A stretch of 39,832 nucleotides of DNA from an uncultured Prevotella sp. (lineage in GTDB: Bacteria; Bacteroidota; Bacteroidia; Bacteroidales; Bacteroidaceae), in contig NZ_URNN01000006.1 of NCBI RefSeq assembly GCF_900549175.1, forward strand, positions 1-39,832. The letters run 5' to 3'. This document shows positions 34,032 through 39,832 of the stretch, piece by piece (position 1 is the first letter of the stretch; each line of letters opens with the position of its first letter). Under the pieces are notes generated by a model. It saw nothing but the letters and a program-made list of their open reading frames with translations, was not told where the DNA came from and made no database searches. The position numbers and the translations under genes are program-made.

Positions 34032-35294
34032 ATGGAATTAAAAAGAGTTGTTGTAACGGGCCTCGGAGCAGTCACTCCGGTCGGCAACACTCCCGAAGAG
34101 ACCTGGAACAACCTGGTGAACGGAGTGAGCGGCGCCGCGCCCTTTACATTATTTGACGCCTCAAAATTCAAGACACAGTTTGGCTGCGAGGTGAAGAACC
34201 TCAACGTAACGGACTACATCGACCGCAAGGAAGTGCGCAAGATGGACCGTTACACGCAGTTTGCCTTCATCTCGGCACTGCAGGCCGTAAAGGACAGCGG
34301 ACTTGATTTGGAGACAGTGGACAAGAACCGTGTGGGAGTTATCTTCGGTGTCGGCATCGGCGGTATAAAGACGTTTGAGGACGAAGTGAAGTATTACGCC
34401 CAGCATGAGGAGATGGGTCCGAAGTTCAACCCCTTCTTCATCCCGAAGATGATAGCCGACATCGCTGCCGGTCAGATTTCCATCCACTTCGGATTCCACG
34501 GCCCCAACTATGCCACCACATCGGCATGCGCATCGTCGAGCAACGCTCTGGCCGATGCCTTCAACCAGATACGTCTGGGCAAGGCCGACATGATTGTCAG
34601 CGGTGGTGCCGAAGCGGCCCTCTGTGCCGTAGGTGTGGGCGGATTCAACGCCATGCACGCACTCTCCACACGCAACGACGACCCCGAGCACGCATCGCGT
34701 CCGTTCAGCAAGAGCCGCGACGGCTTCATCATGGGTGAGGGCGCAGGCTGCCTCATTCTCGAGGAGCTGGAGCACGCCAAGGCCCGTGGAGCCAAGATTT
34801 ACGCAGAGATGGTAGGCGAAGGCGCCAGTGCCGACGCTCACCACATCACCGCCTCTCACCCCGAAGGTCTGGGAGCCTGCCTCGTGATGGAGAACGCAAT
34901 GAAGGACGCCGGTCTGAAGCCGGAGGACATCGACTATATCAACGTTCACGGTACATCCACTCCCGTGGGTGACATTTCCGAGGCAAAGGCCATCAAGACA
35001 GTCTTCGGCGATGCCGCATACAAGCTGAACATCAGCTCCACGAAGTCAATGACCGGTCACCTGCTCGGTGCAGCCGGAGCCGTAGAGGCCATGGTGGCTG
35101 TGCTGGCAGTGAAGAACGACATCGTGCCCCCGACAATCAACCACGATGACGACGACCGCGACGAGGAGATAGACTACAATCTGAACTTCACGTTCAACAA
35201 GGCCCAAAAGCGCGAGGTGCGCGCCGCCATGAGCAACACGTTCGGATTTGGCGGACACAACGCTTGCGTCATCTTCAAGAAGTATGCTGAATAA
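34032..35294 (+). CDS. fabF: 3-oxoacyl-[acyl-carrier-protein] synthase II
   Basis: 420 residues. Condensing enzyme of fatty acid elongation. Catalytic triad: C166 (TTSACASSSNA), H306 (NVHGTSTPVGD) and H343 (STKSMTGHLLGAAGA). The C-terminal NTFGFGGHNACVIF motif is intact. The rnc start lies inside the last codons, so the two are coupled. Confidence 0.97.
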   Translation: MELKRVVVTGLGAVTPVGNTPEETWNNLVNGVSGAAPFTLFDASKFKTQFGCEVKNLNVTDYIDRKEVRKMDRYTQFAFISALQAVKDSGLDLETVDKNRVGVIFGVGIGGIKTFEDEVKYYAQHEEMGPKFNPFFIPKMIADIAAGQISIHFGFHGPNYATTSACASSSNALADAFNQIRLGKADMIVSGGAEAALCAVGVGGFNAMHALSTRNDDPEHASRPFSKSRDGFIMGEGAGCLILEELEHAKARGAKIYAEMVGEGASADAHHITASHPEGLGACLVMENAMKDAGLKPEDIDYINVHGTSTPVGDISEAKAIKTVFGDAAYKLNISSTKSMTGHLLGAAGAVEAMVAVLAVKNDIVPPTINHDDDDRDEEIDYNLNFTFNKAQKREVRAAMSNTFGFGGHNACVIFKKYAE

Positions 35295-36339
35295 TATCAT
35301 CATAGACAGGATAAAGCTCCATTTCCGCAAGGAGAAGGAGCTTTTTTCTTCTCTCTACAACATTATCGGCTTCTACCCCCGCAATATCGAGTATTACAAG
35401 CTGGCTCTGATGCACAAGAGTGTGTCGCGGCGCAACGCCAAGGGCAAACCGCTTAACAATGAGCGTCTGGAGTTTTTGGGCGATGCCATTCTCGATGCCG
35501 TGGTGGGTGACATCGTCTACCGTCACTTCGAGGGCAAGCGTGAGGGATTCCTCACCAACACACGCAGCAAACTCGTACAGCGCGACACACTCAACAAGCT
35601 GGCCGACGAAATGGGGCTTTGCCGTCTCATAATGTCATCGGGACACTCCAACTCACATAACAGTTACATGGGCGGCAACGCTTTTGAAGCCCTCGTGGGC
35701 GCCATCTATCTCGACCGCGGCTATGAGGCCTGCATGCAGTTCATGCAGAAGCGCATACTCGCGCAGCTCATCAACATAGACAAGGTGGCTTACAAGGAGG
35801 TAAACTTCAAGAGCAAGCTCATAGAGTGGACACAGAAGAACCGTGTGCGCATGGAGTTTGTGCTGGTGGAACAGAACAAGGACGAGAACAGCAGTCCCAC
35901 GTTTGTCTATCAGGTGATGCTGGAAAACATAAAGGCAGGCACGGGAAAGGGATTCTCGAAGAAGGAAAGTCAGCAGTTGGCGTCGAAGGAGACATTGCAG
36001 CGCCTCCGCCGCGAGCCGCAGTTCATCGATGCTGTCTTTGCCGCCAAGACAGGACGGACAAAGATGGAAGAAGAGCCTGTAATCAATGTGCCGGTAGTTG
36101 AAGGCAATACGCCTGAACCAACCTCTGCCGACAGCGAAGACGCCGGCAACGACACCAAAAACGTCAATGTGGCCAAAAATACGGCCTCTGCACAAGATGG
36201 CAAGAGCCGGCAAAAGGCGCAGGAGCAGCCTGCCGCAGATGTCGACGAGTTTGACTTGTCGGATATAACGGCCACACCCAAGGAGTTGTCGAAAGAAGAT
36301 ATCATTGCAGCCGCCGAGGCTGCGGCATACACAAATTGA
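35284..36339 (+). CDS. rnc: Ribonuclease III with long acidic C-terminal tail
   Basis: 351 residues from the ATG at 35284, which overlaps the fabF end by 11 bp. The signature NNERLEFLGDAILDAVVGD is at residues 58-76 (metal ligands E63, D67 region), followed by a second acidic motif in GGNAFEALVGAIYLDRGY. A double-stranded RNA-binding domain runs to about residue 255. The final 90 or so residues (EEPVINVPVVEG onward) are low-complexity and acidic, with an end helix SKEDIIAAAEAAAY. RNase III usually has about 220-250 residues, so the tail is extra. Confidence 0.94.
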   Translation: MLNNIIIDRIKLHFRKEKELFSSLYNIIGFYPRNIEYYKLALMHKSVSRRNAKGKPLNNERLEFLGDAILDAVVGDIVYRHFEGKREGFLTNTRSKLVQRDTLNKLADEMGLCRLIMSSGHSNSHNSYMGGNAFEALVGAIYLDRGYEACMQFMQKRILAQLINIDKVAYKEVNFKSKLIEWTQKNRVRMEFVLVEQNKDENSSPTFVYQVMLENIKAGTGKGFSKKESQQLASKETLQRLRREPQFIDAVFAAKTGRTKMEEEPVINVPVVEGNTPEPTSADSEDAGNDTKNVNVAKNTASAQDGKSRQKAQEQPAADVDEFDLSDITATPKELSKEDIIAAAEAAAYTN

Positions 36340-36428
36340 CCGGTTCCCCACACCCGGCAGGGTGGGGTGTACAGAACTGTATTTGTTTCAAAAAAAGGGG
36401 CTGTATCAAAATTCAATTCTTCCAACCT

Positions 36429-36515
36429 GTAGGGACATATTCTTGTATTTGTCCGTTCGTAACAAGTTGATATTCAACGTTTATTTTGCGGACAAATACA
36501 AGAATATGTCCCTAC
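36429..36515. repeat. 27-bp inverted-repeat element, copy 2 (intact)
   Basis: GTAGGGACATATTCTTGTAT (36429 onward, to 36455) and its perfect 27-base complement at 36489-36515 enclose 33 bases holding a small hairpin GTTGATATTCAAC. There is no T-run and no clear target duplication. It lies between the convergent genes rnc and ispE. Confidence 0.85.
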
Positions 36516-36589
36516 TATGTGCGTGAACCTTATTTTGAACACCCCTACAATATGTATAAACGGATATTGGTACGACCCCACTTTGATTT

Positions 36590-36972
36590 ATCTTTACTTT
36601 AACGTATGTTAAACGGCTTCCTGCGAACGATTTGTCGCCGGAAGTCTGAAAATGGCGGTTTTTCGATATAAATGGGATGCGCTGATTATCAATGTGTTAC
36701 GCCAATGCCGCCTTACTGCGCCGGCGGAACGGGCTCTTGATGTGGCAAAAGTGCCCATATAACATTGCAAAAGGGCCGCTTTTGCATTGCAATATGGGCA
36801 CTTTCGCGTTGCAAAACGGCCTATATTGCGTTGCAAAACGACCGCTTTCGCATTGCAAAACGGCCACTTTCGGGGCGGAAACGCCCCATATAGCCTCCTT
36901 ACCCCGTCTCCATGCAGGGTGAAACGGCGGAAAAGGCGTTTCCGAATTTCTATTTCGCGAAAAATAAAATGC
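36590..36972. repeat. Long intergenic repeat element, copy 2
   Basis: It starts with the same bases as the element at 25817 and shares a 41-base segment of equal length, the words CGGTTTTTCG and AAATGGG, then GTTAC. The right end (AAAAGGCGTTTCCG then TTCTATTTCGCG, A-rich) resembles the right end at 26100-26135. The core is a 22-bp tandem repeat (36741-36872). It fills the gap between rnc and ispE; I see no gene. Confidence 0.6.
36741..36872. repeat. 22-bp tandem repeat, five clear copies plus one degenerate
   Basis: Units start at 36763, 36785, 36807, 36829 and 36851, with a degenerate one at 36741. The consensus has two halves, CRTTGCAAAAC and GGCCRCTTTYG. Units abut without spacers. TTGCAA and GGCC are palindromic words repeated every 22 bp, about two helical turns. 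Confidence 0.85.
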
Positions 36973-37013
36973 GTTTTTTTCAGAATAAAACGGACACCGG
37001 CTGGGGAGAGAAC

Positions 37014-37841
37014 CTACAGGACGGAGGTGAAGGTGTACATATCCCTGAAATGTTCTTCGGGGCGCACGGGCTCGCGGAACAGGCCGAACACGCTGCTGCC
37101 CGAGCCTGACATGGCGGCATAGACGGCACCGAGACTGTACAGACGCTCCTTTATGCGCCCTATTTCGGGGTGGATGGTGAACACACTGTGCTCGAAATCG
37201 TTGACGAGACTGTCGCGCCACGTCTCCACGGGCTGCGCCACGATGTCGCGGCAGCATACGGCCGGAGCCTTGGGCGTGACCAGCGAGAAAGCCTCGCGGG
37301 TGGATACGGGGATGTCGGGGCGCACCACCGCGATGTGCCATCCGCCGAGATCGAGGCTGACGGGTTGCAGCCTTTCGCCTATGCCTTCGGCGTATGCCGG
37401 CTTGCTGAGTATGAAAAACGGGCAGTCGGCGCCCAGCCTTGCGGCGTAACCCGCCATCTCTTCCTGTGACATTCCGAGCCCGAACGACTCGTTGAGCAGG
37501 CGTATCATGTAGGCGCAGTCGCTCGAACCGCCGCCCATGCCGGCTTGCGTGGGTATGGCTTTGTGCAGGTGGGCGTGCAGTCGGGGCAGGGGATAGTGTG
37601 CGGCAATGGTGTTGTAGGCTTTCACCACGAGGTTCTGCCGCTCGTCGCCGTCGATGTTCAGGTTGGTCACTTTCAGGTCGCAGGCCGTGGCCGAGGGGAA
37701 AGCGTCATCCATGGGGTGTATCTCGAGCGCGTCTTTTATCGGCACCGGATAGAATACGGTCTCGAGATTGTGGTAGCCGTCGGGGCGCCGGCTGACAACG
37801 TTCAGCCCCAAATTGATTTTCGCTATGGGAAATGTTATCAT
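37014..37841 (-). CDS. ispE: 4-diphosphocytidyl-2-C-methyl-D-erythritol kinase
   Basis: 275 residues. GHMP kinase of the MEP isoprenoid pathway. Start MITFPIAKINLGLNVVSRRP with the substrate-binding K8-N10 region, ATP loop PTQAGMGGGSSD at 97-108, and the C-terminal motif AAMSGSGSSVFGLF. Divergent from dnaB. Confidence 0.96.
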   Translation of the reverse strand: MITFPIAKINLGLNVVSRRPDGYHNLETVFYPVPIKDALEIHPMDDAFPSATACDLKVTNLNIDGDERQNLVVKAYNTIAAHYPLPRLHAHLHKAIPTQAGMGGGSSDCAYMIRLLNESFGLGMSQEEMAGYAARLGADCPFFILSKPAYAEGIGERLQPVSLDLGGWHIAVVRPDIPVSTREAFSLVTPKAPAVCCRDIVAQPVETWRDSLVNDFEHSVFTIHPEIGRIKERLYSLGAVYAAMSGSGSSVFGLFREPVRPEEHFRDMYTFTSVL

Positions 37842-37888
37842 CGTTTTCTTCGTATTTGAAATGTAGTGTGCGAGCTTGTTGCGCCGTG

Positions 37889-37896
37889 CAAAAATA
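37889..37896 (-). promoter_or_regulatory. Candidate -7 element of the ispE promoter
   Basis: CAAAAATA reads TATTTTTG on the minus strand, 48 bp upstream of the ispE start. No matching -33 box is clear. Confidence 0.4.
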
Positions 37897-37973
37897 CAAC
37901 AAAAACGCGAGAACGGGCATTTGCGTGATGAAGAAAATGATATCGCGATAGAAGAAAGTTACGAAAAAAATCG

Positions 37974-37981
37974 TAATTTTG
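37974..37981 (+). promoter_or_regulatory. Candidate -7 element of the dnaB promoter
   Basis: TAATTTTG matches TAnnTTTG and lies about 90 bp upstream of the dnaB ATG. No TTTG box is seen at the proper distance. Confidence 0.4.
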
Positions 37982-38072
37982 CATCCGTCAACGTGAGAGA
38001 CGGCGTTTGTCGCACTGTGCGCGCCCGTCTCCCGCAACTCATTTCACTATCTGAAACAAACGAAACAAGACA

Positions 38073-39638
38073 ATGGCAGAACAAGATAACGGCAAGGGGC
38101 GCCGGCAGCCGCGCAGGCCCTCGCCCGTAGACAACACCTACGGACATCTGCAGCCGCAGGCTCTCGATGTGGAGAAAGTGGTGCTCGGAGCACTCATGAT
38201 AGACAAAGACGCTTACGCGGTGGTGTGTGAGATGCTCTATCCCGAGAGCTTTTACGAGCCGCGCAACCAGATGGTATACTCGGCAATACGCGATTTGAGC
38301 ATGGCCGAGCGGCCTGTAGACGTGCTCACCGTGACGGACCAACTGGCCAAGAGCGGACACCTGGAGGAGGTGGGCGGCCCTGTCTACATCTCCGAACTGA
38401 GTTCGCGGGTGGCCTCATCGGCCAATATCGAGTACCACGCGCGTATCATCGCGCAGAAGTTTGTGGCCCGCCAGCTCATCTCTTACGCCAGTGTGATAGA
38501 GACGAAGGCCTTCGACGGCACCACCGACATCGATGACCTGATGCAGGAGGCCGAGGGTGCTCTCTTCGAACTGTCGCAGCGCAACATGAAGAAGGAGTAC
38601 ACCCAGATAGACCCGGTGATAAAGAACGCCATCGAGGTTATACAGAAGGCGGCGGCCAACAAGGACGGACTGACGGGTGTGCCAACGGGTTATCACAAGC
38701 TGGATGACATAACGAGCGGATGGCAGCCGAGCGATCTTGTCATCATAGCCGGGCGTCCGGCCATGGGAAAGACGTCGTTTGCGCTGTCGATGGCAAAGAA
38801 CATTGCGGCCGACTATAAGGTGCCCATGGCTTTCTTCTCGCTCGAAATGAGCAACGTGCAGCTGGTGAACCGACTGATATCCAACTGCTGCGAGATTCAG
38901 GGAAGCAAGATTCTCAACGGCCAGTTGCAGCCCGACGAGTGGGACCGGCTTGACAAACGCATGAACGGACTGATAGGTGCGCCGCTGTATGTGGACGATA
39001 CGCCGGGTCTTTCGGTGTTCGAGTTGCGCACAAAGGCACGCCGTCTGGTGCGCGAGCACGGCGTGAAGATAATAATGATCGACTATCTGCAGCTGATGAA
39101 CGCCAACGGCATGCGCTTCAGCAGCCGTCAGGAGGAGGTCTCCACGATATCGCGCTCGCTCAAGGGACTGGCCAAAGAGCTTGACGTTCCCATCCTCGCG
39201 CTCAGTCAGTTGAACCGTGGTGTCGAGTCGCGCGAGGGTCTTGAGGGCAAGCGTCCGCAGCTCAGCGACCTGCGTGAGTCGGGTGCCATCGAGCAGGATG
39301 CCGACATGGTGCTCTTCGTTCACCGTCCGGAGTATTACCATATCTATCAGGATGACAACGGGCGCGACCTGCACGGCATGGCGCAAATCATCATAGCGAA
39401 GCACCGTAAGGGTGCCACGGGCGACGTGTTGCTCACGTTCCGCGGCGAGTTCACCCGTTTTGAGAATCCCGAAGACACGAAGCTGCGCCGCGGTTCGGCT
39501 CCCGACAGCGGCGAGATATTGGGCTCCAAACTTAACGGCGAGGATATGACGGGCGGCGCAATGCCCGACATGTCAGGCGGTTACGACCCGTTCGCGATGG
39601 GGGTGCCGCCGGGTGGCGACGGGCCGATGCCTTTTTAA
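38073..39638 (+). CDS. dnaB: Replicative DNA helicase
   Basis: 521 residues. Ring helicase that unwinds DNA at the fork. N-terminal domain starts near QALDVEKVVLGALMIDKDAY. Walker A GRPAMGKTSFALSMAKN is near residue 227, Walker B IIMIDYLQLM near 335, and the DLRESGAIEQDADMVLFVHR motif follows. No intein is seen. The C-terminus is Gly/Pro/Met-rich (GGAMPDMSGGYDPFAMGVPP), a mild extension. Confidence 0.97.
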   Translation: MAEQDNGKGRRQPRRPSPVDNTYGHLQPQALDVEKVVLGALMIDKDAYAVVCEMLYPESFYEPRNQMVYSAIRDLSMAERPVDVLTVTDQLAKSGHLEEVGGPVYISELSSRVASSANIEYHARIIAQKFVARQLISYASVIETKAFDGTTDIDDLMQEAEGALFELSQRNMKKEYTQIDPVIKNAIEVIQKAAANKDGLTGVPTGYHKLDDITSGWQPSDLVIIAGRPAMGKTSFALSMAKNIAADYKVPMAFFSLEMSNVQLVNRLISNCCEIQGSKILNGQLQPDEWDRLDKRMNGLIGAPLYVDDTPGLSVFELRTKARRLVREHGVKIIMIDYLQLMNANGMRFSSRQEEVSTISRSLKGLAKELDVPILALSQLNRGVESREGLEGKRPQLSDLRESGAIEQDADMVLFVHRPEYYHIYQDDNGRDLHGMAQIIIAKHRKGATGDVLLTFRGEFTRFENPEDTKLRRGSAPDSGEILGSKLNGEDMTGGAMPDMSGGYDPFAMGVPPGGDGPMPF

Positions 39639-39650
39639 GGAGTTAAAGGA

Positions 39651-39694
39651 GTTAAAGGGAGTTATCGCTCCCTGCGGTCGCTGAGGAGTTAAAG
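39651..39694. repeat. AGTTAAAG-type dispersed repeat, copy 3
   Basis: GTTAAAGGGAGTTAT, then CGCTCCCTGCGGTCGCT, then GAGGAGTTAAAG: nearly identical to 4898-4940. It begins 12 bp after the dnaB stop, preceded by a short AGGAGTTAAAGGAGTT stretch. Confidence 0.7.
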
Positions 39695-39777
39695 CCAATA
39701 CCGACATAAAGAATGGTACATTAGTTCCATTGCAAATAACGAATGGAGATAATATCAAAATACGTTTCATGTACACA

Positions 39778-39832
39778 GTAGGGACATATTCTTGTATTTG
39801 TCCGCCAAATAATTGTTGAATATCAACATATT
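39778..39832. repeat. 27-bp inverted-repeat element, copy 3 (cut by window end)
   Basis: The left arm 39778-39804 is identical to that at 36429-36455, and the interior begins with the GTTGAATATCAAC mini-hairpin seen in copy 2 in slightly different form. The right arm should lie just outside the window. Confidence 0.8.

Noticed and set aside
36741..36872. CRISPR array
   Set aside because: The 22-bp units abut directly with no unique spacers, and no cas genes are present.
38415..39404. Minus-strand open frame of 329 codons opposite dnaB
   Set aside because: Antisense shadow of the dnaB coding sequence; no recognisable domain.

Overview
The window is chromosomal DNA from a member of the Bacteroidota, most likely a Prevotella-like Bacteroidales. 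Four things point there: a complete type IX secretion (T9SS) core operon porP-porK-porL-porM-porN, the phylum-specific promoter form TTTG-N19/20-TAnnTTTG in front of several genes, phylum-restricted families (DUF4271, DUF2795-like, Bacteroidota-type AddAB), and the gene order hemD-rnpA-yidD. The species assignment is inference; no 16S sequence is present.

Layout. 1-1900: the 3' end of a 5S rRNA and its strong terminator, a conserved protein of unknown function, a cob(I)alamin adenosyltransferase and a small acidic protein. 1934-8266 (minus): the recombination nuclease pair addA-addB, separated by a palindromic repeat cluster. 8416-9372: an Rpn-type PD-(D/E)XK nuclease with a tandem-repeat tail. 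9437-16028: the T9SS operon and a small outer-membrane barrel protein. 16198-21442: metK, DUF4271 protein, hemD, rnpA, yidD, tyrS. 21545: tRNA-Gln(UUG). 21956-25612: a large secreted GH128-like glycoside hydrolase with a probable T9SS C-terminal signal. 31848-39638: cysS, acpP-fabF-rnc, ispE and dnaB, all core genes.

The accessory part is 25.6-31.7 kb, visibly more AT-rich than its surroundings. It opens with repeats and a broken YhcG/DUF1016 nuclease gene and then carries four same-strand genes. The first encodes one polypeptide joining an ECF-type sigma factor, a transmembrane helix, a periplasmic linker and an outer-membrane beta-barrel. It is followed by a radical SAM/SPASM protein, a Gfo/Idh/MocA oxidoreductase (both downstream junctions are ATGA overlaps) and a secreted protein with two copies of one domain and a T9SS-like C-terminus. 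A similar two-part motif precedes both the sigma-barrel gene and the radical SAM gene, as expected if the sigma factor controls its own island. I consider this the best candidate for an undescribed system.

The intergenic DNA is rich in dispersed repeats: a 27-bp inverted-repeat element seen three times, a 320-385 bp element with conserved ends and a 22-bp tandem core seen twice, an AGTTAAAG-type repeat near addAB and after dnaB, and an AAACGCAAAG repeat after the 5S and tRNA genes. Functional links run through secretion: the PorKLMN/PorP machinery would export the GH128 enzyme and the island's last gene product.
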